From: an uncultured Flavobacteriales bacterium
Lineage (GTDB): Bacteria > Bacteroidota > Bacteroidia > Flavobacteriales > Crocinitomicaceae
Length of the DNA: 64,000 bases
Assembly (NCBI GenBank): GCA_946480085.1
Contig: CAMLHZ010000001.1
Span: forward strand, 62,001 to 126,000
Reading direction: 5' to 3'
Shown here: one piece after another, positions 54,458 to 61,594 of the stretch
How the letters are laid out: each line of letters opens with the position of its first letter
Numbering within the stretch: position 1 is the first letter of the stretch
Translations under genes and position numbers: made by a program
The notes under the pieces: model-generated
What the model was told of the DNA's origin: nothing
Database searches by the model: none
Seen by the model: the letters and a program-made list of their open reading frames with translations, nothing else

Positions 54458-54489
54458 GAAATGTACTGCTTTTTCACAGCATGCACAAA
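54458..54489 (-). promoter_or_regulatory. Housekeeping-type promoter of the hydrolase-like gene
   Basis: On the minus strand TTTG (54486-54489) and TACATTTC (54458-54465) are 20 bases apart. The -7 box differs from TAnnTTTG at the last base only. It lies between the terminator at 54496-54518 and the ATG at 54432, so the hydrolase gene is expressed independently of the RNA unit upstream. Confidence 0.55.
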
Positions 54490-54490
54490 T

Positions 54491-54523
54491 AAAAAACCTC
54501 TGCTCAAAGAACAGAGGTCTTTT
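54491..54523 (-). terminator. Terminator ending the orphan transcription unit
   Basis: On the minus strand ACCTCTG-TTCTTTGAG-CAGAGGT forms a 7-bp GC-containing stem, extended by AAAGA, and is followed by six T. No protein-coding gene ends upstream of it on the minus strand: the nearest one ends at 55067 and has its own terminator at 54981. It therefore appears to belong to the unit starting near 54936. The stem is symmetrical enough to work on the plus strand too. Confidence 0.8.
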
Positions 54524-54936
54524 TGACTAACACACTATAATACCATCAAAGTCATGCTCAACTGTAAATCATACCTTAATACCTAACCTAATACCTAACC
54601 ACGCATTGACTATTGATAGAATATCTTGATTATCTCTTGATAAACGGATCAATTATTTTTTACAGGATACTTTTAGAAGTATAAGCAGTTTGAAAGTAAC
54701 TCTAACTCAAAACTTTTTATTCAAACCCACGAAACCAATCTCCTAAGTTATTAATGTCACCATCAAACTGCTTACTTCTTGCTTTACCCATTGTTCTGCT
54801 TGCTTAACACAGATTATCGCTTTAATCTGTTTGTTGGTAGAATCACTTCGTTCTGCTTGCATTGCCATCCATTTTCATGAACCAATAACATTCAGAATTT
54901 TCGAGATTTAATTCTATTGTTGTTAGCATTTCAGTG
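54497..54936 (-). ncRNA. Candidate sigma54-dependent structured RNA, about 440 nt
   Basis: A transcript starting about 12 bases behind the -24/-12-like promoter and ending at the terminator would be about 440 nt long. It has no frame longer than 28 codons. It contains a perfect 8-bp hairpin with a 6-base loop (54809-54830, ACAGATTA/TAATCTGT), a perfect 12-bp inverted repeat enclosing 69 bases (54682-54693 and 54763-54774), two copies of GCAAGCAGAAC (54793-54803, 54850-54860) and two exact tandem copies of GGTTAGGTATTA (54577-54600). Two small frames exist on the same strand: 54843-54929 (28 codons, MLTTIELNLENSECYW...) and 54717-54791 (24 codons, MGKARSKQFDGDINNLGDWF...). It may be a regulatory RNA or a peptide mRNA. 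I do not recognise a known RNA family. Confidence 0.45.
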
Positions 54937-54946
54937 CTTATCGTAT

Positions 54947-54962
54947 TGTAAAGAACGTGCCA
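54947..54962 (-). promoter_or_regulatory. Sigma54-like -24/-12 promoter
   Basis: On the minus strand TGGCACG (54956-54962), four bases, then TTACA (54947-54951) match the sigma54 consensus TGGCACG-N4-TTGCA at 11 of 12 fixed positions, with correct spacing. The mismatch is the G of the -12 GC pair (AC here), which is normally well conserved and lowers confidence. A second TGGCACG lies nine bases further upstream (54965-54971). The neighbouring gene encodes a GAFTGA-containing sigma54 activator. Confidence 0.5.
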
Positions 54963-54980
54963 AACGTGCCATAAACAAAA

Positions 54981-55003
54981 AAAGCCCTGAAAAACAGGGC
55001 TTT
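54981..55003 (-). terminator. Terminator of the kinase-regulator operon
   Basis: On the minus strand AAAGCCCTG-TTTTT-CAGGGCTTT is followed by a run of T. It lies about 65 bases after the response-regulator stop at 55067 and separates that operon from the orphan unit. Confidence 0.9.
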
Positions 55004-55027
55004 AGCTTTTTTGATACCATCATTTTC

Positions 55028-55062
55028 TTTTCATTTTGAAAAAAAAATTTTCATTTTGAAAA
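55028..55062. promoter_or_regulatory. Two phased TTTTCA-TTT-TGAAAA palindromes, candidate enhancer sites
   Basis: The palindrome TTTTCATTTTGAAAA occurs exactly at 55028-55042 and 55048-55062, with centres 20 bases apart, about two turns of DNA. The sites are centred about 99 and 119 bases upstream of the predicted start of the orphan RNA. That is where NtrC-type activators usually bind. They lie directly behind the stop codon of such an activator gene. Binding is inferred; an origin by 20-bp tandem duplication is possible. Confidence 0.5.
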
Positions 55063-55066
55063 GAAA

Positions 55067-56425
55067 CTAGACTTCTTCTTCCTCTTTTAACATACGATAA
55101 ATGGTTGTTTGACCAATATCCAACTTATCGGCAACCAACTTTGTGTTGTTATTATACTTGTCTAAAAACAACTGTACAATTCTGCGGTTATATGATCTCA
55201 AACTCATTTCTTCACCCATAATTCCGGAAAGAACATCGCTGTTTGCCAAAACAACATCATCCGCCTGAATACTTTCGTCAAGAGACATTACAACTGCCAA
55301 TTCAATGACGCTTTTCAATTCACGAATGTTTCCCGGCCATGGATATGCCAACAACTTATTTTGAGCTTCAGAACTCAATTTCTTTTGATCGAACTTATTC
55401 TCGTGACAGAATTTCTCAATAAAGCTTTTACACAGCAATAAAATGTCTTTCTCACGCTCACGCAATGGCGGAAGTTCAATTGGCAAACCATATAAACGGT
55501 AATAAAGGTCTTCACGGAAATTTCCATCTTTTACCTCTTGCAGTAAATTCTTGTGCGTTGCAACAATAATCCTACAGTTAAACTTGTAAACCTTATTGCT
55601 ACCAACGCGCGTCAATTCACGCTCTTGCAATACGCGCAGGAGTTTGGCCTGGAACACCAAGTCCATTTCGCCAACTTCATCCAAAAACAATGTTCCACCA
55701 TCTGCTTCTTCAAATTTTCCAATTCGGGTTTGGCTGGCACCTGTAAATGCGCCTTTTTCATGACCAAACAACTCGCTTTCGAAAAGTTCTTTAGGAATAG
55801 CAGCCATGTTAATGGCAACAAATGGTTTGTTCTTGTAAACCGAATTGTAGTGTATTGCTTTTGCAATCACCTCTTTTCCGGTTCCCGTTTCTCCAGAAAT
55901 ACTTACCGTAATGTTATTGTTGATCGCTTTCTGCAACAAGGCATAAACGCGCTGCATTTTTGAACTCTGACCAATAATAGTATCATCGAAATTGTACTTT
56001 GTTTGCACTTCCTGCTCCAAACGCTCAATTTTCTTAAGAAGTCGCGTTTTCTGCTGTGCATTCAAAATGGTGTTTAACAAACGATTCTGTATGTCGTTTC
56101 CTTTCACGATGTAATCGTAAGCACCTAATTTCAACAAACTAACAGCGGTTTCAATGTCCTCCTGTTCCGAAATGACAATTACCTGAATTCCCGGAATGCG
56201 TGTTAAGATCGTTTTCAACAGTTCCTCACCTGTACTATCAGGCAAACGATAATCTATCGTGATCAAATCAGGCATTTCATCCAATCTGTCCAAAATTTCC
56301 TGCGCAGTTGAAAACGCATGAACCTCATAATCCGGATTCATTGAAATGGTATGTACCAGCAAGCGCTGATACCAATCATTGTCTTCGACAATAAAAATCT
56401 TTTGCGGTGTACTTTCGCTGTTCAT
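55067..56425 (-). CDS. NtrC-family sigma54-dependent response regulator, 452 aa
   Basis: Receiver domain at about 8-125 with phospho-acceptor Asp58 ([13 protein letters not shown]) and Lys near 108; AAA+ sigma54-interaction domain at about 150-380 with Walker A GETGTGKE (178-185), the sigma54-contacting GAFTGA loop (225-230) and Walker [13 protein letters not shown]; and a Fis-type HTH at 410-450 ([21 protein letters not shown]). All elements needed to bind DNA and open sigma54 promoters are present. The ATG follows the stop codon of the hybrid kinase without any spacing (TAAATG), so translation is surely coupled and the pair works together. A candidate target lies directly downstream. Confidence 0.95.
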   Translation of the reverse strand: MNSESTPQKIFIVEDNDWYQRLLVHTISMNPDYEVHAFSTAQEILDRLDEMPDLITIDYRLPDSTGEELLKTILTRIPGIQVIVISEQEDIETAVSLLKLGAYDYIVKGNDIQNRLLNTILNAQQKTRLLKKIERLEQEVQTKYNFDDTIIGQSSKMQRVYALLQKAINNNITVSISGETGTGKEVIAKAIHYNSVYKNKPFVAINMAAIPKELFESELFGHEKGAFTGASQTRIGKFEEADGGTLFLDEVGEMDLVFQAKLLRVLQERELTRVGSNKVYKFNCRIIVATHKNLLQEVKDGNFREDLYYRLYGLPIELPPLREREKDILLLCKSFIEKFCHENKFDQKKLSSEAQNKLLAYPWPGNIRELKSVIELAVVMSLDESIQADDVVLANSDVLSGIMGEEMSLRSYNRRIVQLFLDKYNNNTKLVADKLDIGQTTIYRMLKEEEEV

Positions 56426-58864
56426 TTAAAGTGTGTTAATCTCTGTTTGTATTTGTTCCAACACGCTGCTCGAATCTTCCAAAAACGACTCGACCAATGC
56501 CGGAATTTTATCTGTTGATTCATTACTCTTTCCTAATTTCTCAATTTCCTTCAACGTTCCATAACACTGCATAGCATCAAAGTGTTTGAACGGAGCGGCC
56601 AATTGATGCGCCTTTTCCCCTATGGAATTCCATTGTTGTTCAGCAAGTAAAGTCTGCAAGGCATTTCTTCCATTATTTGTTGATGTTACAAATGTTTCCA
56701 GCAAATCACGGTAGATGACCATGTTGTTGTTACTCAACTTTTTGAGTCCTTCAAAATTTGTCTTGTCCATATCTATAATTTCTTGATTTGTAACTGTTAA
56801 TCGATGAAGAATCTCACTCAATTCTTCCGGTTTAATTGGTTTAGTAAGTACTTCCGTCCAACCTTCAAGCAACATTTTCTTGCGTGTTGCATCATCAAGC
56901 GAAGCTGTTAAACCCACTACTATCAACTTATCTTCTCTATTCGATTCCGAAATACGGGCAACCAATTCATTTCCGTCCATTTCCGGCATGTGTACATCCA
57001 ATAAAACGACATCAATTTCATTATTTTCAATGATGTCAAGAGCTTCTAAACCATTAGTAGCTTCCAACAAAGTCATTTCTACACCGTCGAAAATAGCTTT
57101 CAATAAAAGTCGGTTGAAAGGCTCATCATCAACTAAAAGAACAGTTTTATTTTTTAAGAAGGAAAAATCCTTTCTCGTTTCCTCCTCCGGCAGTTCAGAT
57201 CCGTCAATAGGAAGTTCAAATTTAAGTGTAAAAGCTGTTCCTTTTCCGAGCGTACTCTTCACACTTATCTTTCCATTCATTTTATCAATTATAATCTTAG
57301 TTATACTAAGCCCTAATCCAGTCCCGCCATACTTTCTAGCCACAGAAATATCAGCTTGTTCAAATGGTTGAAAGATGTTATCCAAATGCGATTTTTCTAT
57401 CCCAATTCCATGATCGATTACAGAAATCTGAACCTGCAACTTATCCTTTATTTCCTTTGCCTTGAAGTCGATAATGATTTCCGAATTTTCAGAGAATTTA
57501 TTTGCGTTTCCGATCAGGTTAATCAACATTTGACGGAAACGAAGTGGGTCACCAATCAACACCCAATCTTTTAGTTCACCATCCAATTTAAGGGAATTGT
57601 TTCTGCTTCCGAGTTGGAAACCAAATTGCTCCTGAACAGCCGTAATCTCTCGCTTTATATTGAACGGAATGGCTTCCAATTGAATATGATCACGCTCCAA
57701 GCGACTCAAATCAAGGACTTCATTGGTGATTTGTGTTAAATGCTGTGCAGAAGAACGAATGATGTCCACCTTATGATGAACTTCGGATGGAAGTTTTTCA
57801 TAGTACAACTGATCCGAAAAACCAGAAATGGCGTTTAAAGGAGTTCGGATTTCATGACTCATCGTCGCAAGAAAACGTGATTTTGCTTCAGTCAACTGAT
57901 CACTTTTCTCTTTTGCGGTTCTCAAATATTCACTTGTCGATCTGGTTTTTCTGAAAATCATGATCATTAACCAAACAATGGTTGCAATGAGTAAAACGGA
58001 GATCAATAAGAAAACCAGAATAATGCTGTTCGTTTCTTTAGCCGCAGCTTTCGCTTTTTGCGTTTCTTTCTCCAAATCACGCTTGTCTGCTAATAAAATG
58101 GTCCGGAAACGCTCATTTATTTTTTTAGTTATAAGCGTGTTTTCCTGTTCCAGATCAAGCTTCAATTCGTTTTCATAATCTTCCTTTGAAACCGCTCTTT
58201 CCTGAACAGAACGCAATTTTGAGCTAATTTGCTGTCTGCTTTGCTCAGCAATTTGATTTGCATTGATCCGTGGCTGTTCTACTTTTGCAACAGCAGGTTG
58301 TTCCTTCTTGCGCTTAAACCACTTTTTCTTCTCCTCAGTAACTGGCGCTGCGGCTTGCTGTGGTTCATCAATTTTTATGTTCGAACGACTATTTTGAACT
58401 TCGTTGACAACCATACTCATGGTTTCATCAACCCTGTTCTCGTTCTGAATTGCCATCATTGCTTCCTGATTGTCGAAACGCTGATCCAGCAATAAATGCA
58501 GTTGTTCAATTTGATTTTGATAGGTCGTATCTGATTTTCGGAAGTGTTTTAGTCCAACCAATTTATCAAATGTTCTCCCTTTTAATCCTTTAAACTGAAT
58601 TTGAGCAATTTCATTTCCTTCGAACAAAAAAGCGTACGTAAGATTATCTGCTTTCAGAAGATTATTGTTCATATCTGCCACAATGCTCTTTCTACTCACC
58701 CGATATTCACTGGGCATTTCACTGTCTACGATAGAGGAAAGTCGACTATAAACCCAGGAACCGGTAACGCACACCAACACTAAAAGCAGCGCCATTACAA
58801 GCATTAAGCTTTTTTCGAAGATAGAAATCCCGTGTCGTTTTTTCATTCTGGTAAAATTGGTCAA
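56426..58864 (-). CDS. Hybrid sensor histidine kinase with receiver and Hpt domains, 812 aa
   Basis: Two membrane segments (about 15-37 and 277-300) enclose an extracytoplasmic region of about 240 residues rich in charged helices, including a very basic stretch (EKKKWFKRKKEQPAVAK). HisKA with its His (ATMSHEIRTPLNAISG, near 335), HATPase (about 440-560, YGGTGLGLSITKIII), a receiver with phospho-acceptor Asp near 621 (VVLLDVHMPEMDG) and a C-terminal Hpt domain (near 755, GEKAHQLAAPFKHF) follow. The set implies an internal His-Asp-His phosphorelay that ends on the co-encoded NtrC-type regulator. Met 58846 (MKKRHGIS) is an alternative start. Confidence 0.93.
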   Translation of the reverse strand: MTNFTRMKKRHGISIFEKSLMLVMALLLVLVCVTGSWVYSRLSSIVDSEMPSEYRVSRKSIVADMNNNLLKADNLTYAFLFEGNEIAQIQFKGLKGRTFDKLVGLKHFRKSDTTYQNQIEQLHLLLDQRFDNQEAMMAIQNENRVDETMSMVVNEVQNSRSNIKIDEPQQAAAPVTEEKKKWFKRKKEQPAVAKVEQPRINANQIAEQSRQQISSKLRSVQERAVSKEDYENELKLDLEQENTLITKKINERFRTILLADKRDLEKETQKAKAAAKETNSIILVFLLISVLLIATIVWLMIMIFRKTRSTSEYLRTAKEKSDQLTEAKSRFLATMSHEIRTPLNAISGFSDQLYYEKLPSEVHHKVDIIRSSAQHLTQITNEVLDLSRLERDHIQLEAIPFNIKREITAVQEQFGFQLGSRNNSLKLDGELKDWVLIGDPLRFRQMLINLIGNANKFSENSEIIIDFKAKEIKDKLQVQISVIDHGIGIEKSHLDNIFQPFEQADISVARKYGGTGLGLSITKIIIDKMNGKISVKSTLGKGTAFTLKFELPIDGSELPEEETRKDFSFLKNKTVLLVDDEPFNRLLLKAIFDGVEMTLLEATNGLEALDIIENNEIDVVLLDVHMPEMDGNELVARISESNREDKLIVVGLTASLDDATRKKMLLEGWTEVLTKPIKPEELSEILHRLTVTNQEIIDMDKTNFEGLKKLSNNNMVIYRDLLETFVTSTNNGRNALQTLLAEQQWNSIGEKAHQLAAPFKHFDAMQCYGTLKEIEKLGKSNESTDKIPALVESFLEDSSSVLEQIQTEINTL

Positions 58865-58911
58865 AATGAAAATACTTCAATAAAATGAAAAACTGAAATA
58901 AATAATGAAAA
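58858..58911. promoter_or_regulatory. Three phased TGAAAA half-sites at the kinase gene start
   Basis: TGAAAA occurs at 58867-58872, 58886-58891 and 58906-58911, spaced by 19 and 20 bases. The first belongs to a near-palindrome TGGTCA-AAA-TGAAAA that matches 10 of 12 positions of the paired sites at 55028-55062. It could be the operator for autoregulation of the kinase-regulator operon. The region is very AT-rich, so chance occurrence is a real possibility. Confidence 0.35.
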
Positions 58912-58926
58912 ATATTAATCTCCAGG

Positions 58927-59541
58927 CTATGAATCCAATAGATCTAAACTCTGCACTTTCTCCTGTTTTTCAAAGATTACCGTCTTTCTAGAGACTTGCG
59001 ATCCATCTTTTTCTTCCTTGATCACTGTTTCTCTGTATCCTGTTTTCAGACGATAAGGCATAAAAAACGCAAGAATAATTGCAGTTACGTGAGGAATCAG
59101 AAAAACCAAAGAAATAGAATCATTCAGAAATTGTTTGTCGTTCGTGAATGTTCTGATCAAACTCAAGAGCAAAAGTCCAGCAGTGGCGGTAAGCATTTCT
59201 ACTCTCCAAGTTATCATTCCAATAATTGCAACCACTGGAACAACCAAACCAAGTGCCAAAGCAAGGATCAATAAAGGCAAATTCATATTCGATATCAGTG
59301 GTAGCGATGCAACACCAAGAACTCTTAACAATATTACTATAGCACATACCACGATAAACACAATCGCCAGTGTTTTATTCTGTTGACGTTTTTCAGCTGA
59401 TGGAATGGCGCCAACCAGGGTTGCAAGCGCAGCAACGTCCAAAGAACTGGAACCTCTCAGTTCGTCAAAAACTTCCTGATGACTTCTATTTTGCTTTACA
59501 ATTTGGCGATAAGCTTCTTTTCTGGTCTCTCTTTTTGTCAT
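58927..59541 (-). CDS. Membrane protein of unknown function, 204 aa
   Basis: The N-terminal 55 residues are charged and helical (ETRKEAYRQIVKQNRSHQEVFDELRG), followed by four membrane segments at about 59-77, 86-110, 113-135 and 145-165, and a charged cytoplasmic tail (RETVIKEEKDGSQVSRKTVIFEKQEKVQSL). I do not recognise a family. Its start lies only 25 bases behind the ancestral stop of the lipoprotein gene at 59626, and its stop is about 60 bases before the kinase gene, all on the same strand. It may therefore be part of a unit with either neighbour, but the phased sites in the interval suggest that the kinase has its own promoter. Confidence 0.75.
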   Translation of the reverse strand: MTKRETRKEAYRQIVKQNRSHQEVFDELRGSSSLDVAALATLVGAIPSAEKRQQNKTLAIVFIVVCAIVILLRVLGVASLPLISNMNLPLLILALALGLVVPVVAIIGMITWRVEMLTATAGLLLLSLIRTFTNDKQFLNDSISLVFLIPHVTAIILAFFMPYRLKTGYRETVIKEEKDGSQVSRKTVIFEKQEKVQSLDLLDS

Positions 59542-59616
59542 GGCGCAATATTACAAATCCTGAAATTTATTTCACAATTAATTCTTTCTGCCATGGAATT
59601 GACCATTCTTCTCCGT

Positions 59617-59722
59617 TTGGAAATTTCACCGTGTACTTTCCAGAGAAAGTTCTTTTTCCGGCACCTGGATTGGAAATTTCACCGTGTACTTTCCAGAGAA
59701 AGTTCTTTTTCCGGCACCTGGA
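59617..59722. repeat. Exact 53-bp tandem duplication
   Basis: Bases 59617-59669 are repeated without any change at 59670-59722. The unit length is not a multiple of three. It lies in the 3' part of a lipoprotein gene and shifts its frame. Complete identity of the copies suggests a recent event or a slippage-prone locus. Confidence 0.97.
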
Positions 59723-60072
59723 AATGAATTTTGAATGTAGCGAACAATTTGACCACTCTCTTTCTCTGCTTGATTCTCTTGATCAGTTGACCACTCAACT
59801 TCAACTGGCAAATCGTGTAAATACAACGACGTGAAGATCTCTGACTTCTCATTCGTTTCTACTTTCTCAGGACCGAACGCTATTGCACCAACATATTTAT
59901 TGATGTTATCACGTGTGATTACAATGGCATTCTGATATGAATCCAATTTCTCCTTCAATTCGGCATTTGCCTTTTTCAATCTCGCAATTTCTTGTTCTTG
60001 GGAATTCGAGTTTGAATTGCATGAACAAAGGGTTAGAAACAATAAGAAAGCGCCTATCGTTAGATTTTTCAT
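59626..60072 (-). CDS. Lipoprotein with C-terminus altered by frameshift, 148 aa
   Basis: I start at Met 60072 (MKNLTIGAFLLFLTLCSC), a lipoprotein signal with a lipobox cysteine; the frame itself extends nine codons further. A short coiled coil follows (QEQEIARLKKANAELKEKLDSYQN) and then a small globular part. The tandem 53-bp duplication replaces the original end: the present frame reads KFPIQVPEKELSLESTR and stops at 59626. Skipping one copy would give KFPNGEEWSIPWQKELIVK and a stop at 59567. The second version looks like a natural protein end and is probably ancestral. Whether the altered protein is still functional is unclear. Family unknown. Confidence 0.8.
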   Translation of the reverse strand: MKNLTIGAFLLFLTLCSCNSNSNSQEQEIARLKKANAELKEKLDSYQNAIVITRDNINKYVGAIAFGPEKVETNEKSEIFTSLYLHDLPVEVEWSTDQENQAEKESGQIVRYIQNSFPGAGKRTFSGKYTVKFPIQVPEKELSLESTR

Positions 60073-60126
60073 TGGTGATTTTTTTGGAAAGATAGTCAAG
60101 CTTTTGAAAAATCCATCATGTTAAGT

Positions 60127-60639
60127 TCAGGGCTTCAAATCACCCTCTAACCCATCGTCTGTTTGCTTACCAGTAATTGCGTCTATCAGAATTCCTATCA
60201 TTTGAACTGCTTTACCATGCTTGCTGTCCCAATAATGCCCTTGATTTGGAGAAAACCGGATGATGGTCAAATTCGGATCTTCTTTACCGTCGAACCAGGT
60301 ATTAGCGAAAGAGTTATACAATTCATCAATCTCATTTTGATCGCGATATGATTTCGCTGTTCCGAATAAACTCATGTATTCATTATCTCCATCATTGGAA
60401 AAGGTGATATGCATGTCTGATGATGCTTCGATATCCAAATTCTTATTGGATCTGCGATCACTAAAAAACAGTAACTCGCCTTGTTCCGTTACTTTTTGCG
60501 GTGCCATTGGTCGCACAGTGCACGGCCTATTGTCTAAATCCGTCATCATCAAACACGTTCTGCCATGTTTTACCAATTCCTTTATTTTCTCAATGGCAGC
60601 TGCGCCACTCAAATTCTCGGTTGCATTTGACTCTTTCAT
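60127..60639 (-). CDS. PNPOx-fold general-stress-type protein, 170 aa
   Basis: Member of the pyridoxamine-5'-phosphate-oxidase-like split-barrel flavoprotein family, closest to the general stress protein 26 group. Typical segments are GRTCLMMTDLDNRPCTVRPMAPQ, LLFFSDRRSNKNLDIEAS and GDNEYMSLFGTAKSYRDQNEIDELYN. These proteins bind FMN or related cofactors, but their substrates are rarely known. Length is typical. It is monocistronic or the first gene of a minus-strand run towards 59626. Confidence 0.88.
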   Translation of the reverse strand: MKESNATENLSGAAAIEKIKELVKHGRTCLMMTDLDNRPCTVRPMAPQKVTEQGELLFFSDRRSNKNLDIEASSDMHITFSNDGDNEYMSLFGTAKSYRDQNEIDELYNSFANTWFDGKEDPNLTIIRFSPNQGHYWDSKHGKAVQMIGILIDAITGKQTDDGLEGDLKP

Positions 60640-60730
60640 ACCCTACTTTTTCATTCAAGTTAAAGCAGAATTCGTGGAGCGAAAAACAATGATGGGATTT
60701 ATATAAATCTTTGTTGGGAAAGTGAAAAGA

Positions 60731-61264
60731 TTACAATCCGATGATGAAAACCTCCAGTATAAACCAAAGTATTGGAATAATTAACAACGTTCCCCAAACT
60801 CCACCAAGAACAATCGTTTGATTTCGATGGACTTCCATTGAATCAAACTTTCGCCTCCAGAAAGAGGTAACAATCAGAAATGTGATAACCAACAAAAAAC
60901 TGAGAACATAGCCAATTTCCGTTTTCGGGGCAACTGGTCCATGCACGGCATAAGGATTTGAGAACAAAATATCAAACAAAAACTTCAGTGAGAAAAATAT
61001 CCAAATGACAATATTGTTGATCCGCAAAATGAGTTTGTTGAATGTAAATGCCGCCAGTAAGATGCAGATAAAGCAATAAAAGTGAACAAAAACGCTGATG
61101 GTTTCAAAACCGTAAACTCTGTCTTCAAGTACCGCGGTTTCCATTTTGTTAAACTTAAAATAGGTAACAACAGGAAGAAAAAAAGTCAACGAAATCAATA
61201 CCCCGATCAGTAATGAAATCAAATTCATTTGTTGTTTAAGGCTGTACTTATTCAGGAAGCTCAT
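60731..61264 (-). CDS. Membrane protein of unknown function, 177 aa
   Basis: Four membrane segments are visible at about 15-35, 52-75, 80-97 and 112-130, and a fifth at about 150-175 close to the end. Loops are short; one contains YAVHGPVAPKTEIG. No catalytic or transport motif is seen and I do not recognise a family. It starts about 100 bases after the end of the tRNA-Leu terminator on the same strand. Confidence 0.7.
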   Translation of the reverse strand: MSFLNKYSLKQQMNLISLLIGVLISLTFFLPVVTYFKFNKMETAVLEDRVYGFETISVFVHFYCFICILLAAFTFNKLILRINNIVIWIFFSLKFLFDILFSNPYAVHGPVAPKTEIGYVLSFLLVITFLIVTSFWRRKFDSMEVHRNQTIVLGGVWGTLLIIPILWFILEVFIIGL

Positions 61265-61365
61265 CGCTCTGTAAGCTATTATGGTTTAAAATCAAACGAA
61301 AGATAAAGAATAAATCACATTACGTCCTGAGCTCTTGAGAGCAACGACGAGAAAAGCTCATAAAT

Positions 61366-61394
61366 GAAAAAAGCCTCTGGATTTCTCCAAAGGC
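61366..61394 (-). terminator. Terminator of tRNA-Leu
   Basis: On the minus strand GCCTTTGGA-GAAA-TCCAGAGGC forms a stem with one T-G pair and a stable GAAA loop, followed by a T-run. It lies 14 bases after the tRNA 3' end. Confidence 0.88.
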
Positions 61395-61407
61395 TTTTCT
61401 ACTTCGT

Positions 61408-61492
61408 TGGTACCTCGGGCCGGAATCGAACCGGCACACCCGAAAGTACAGGATTTTGAATCCAGCGCGTCTACCAGTTCCGCCACCGAGGC
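61408..61492 (-). tRNA. tRNA-Leu (anticodon CAA)
   Basis: On the minus strand the acceptor arms GCCTCGG and CCGAGGT pair with a G1-U72 wobble, as in other leucine tRNAs, with discriminator A and an encoded CCA. The D-arm is GGCGGAACTGGTAGACGC. The anticodon loop is TTCAAAA, anticodon CAA, read from a stem CTGGA/TCCTG with one T-T mismatch. A long variable arm (GTACTTTCGGGTGT region) identifies it as a class II tRNA. The T-arm is GCCGGTTCGATTCCGGC. Length is 85 with CCA. Confidence 0.95.
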
Positions 61493-61594
61493 ATTTCAAT
61501 TTGTTGTCGGACTGACAACCCCACTTACCATTGTAAGCGGGTGCAAAAATAAGTCATTATTTCAATGTTACAAGCAATTCAAGCAAAAATCTGC

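Noticed and set aside
59370..59834. Plus-strand 154-residue frame
   Set aside because: It is antisense to two minus-strand genes and includes the 53-bp duplication, which explains its internal repeat.
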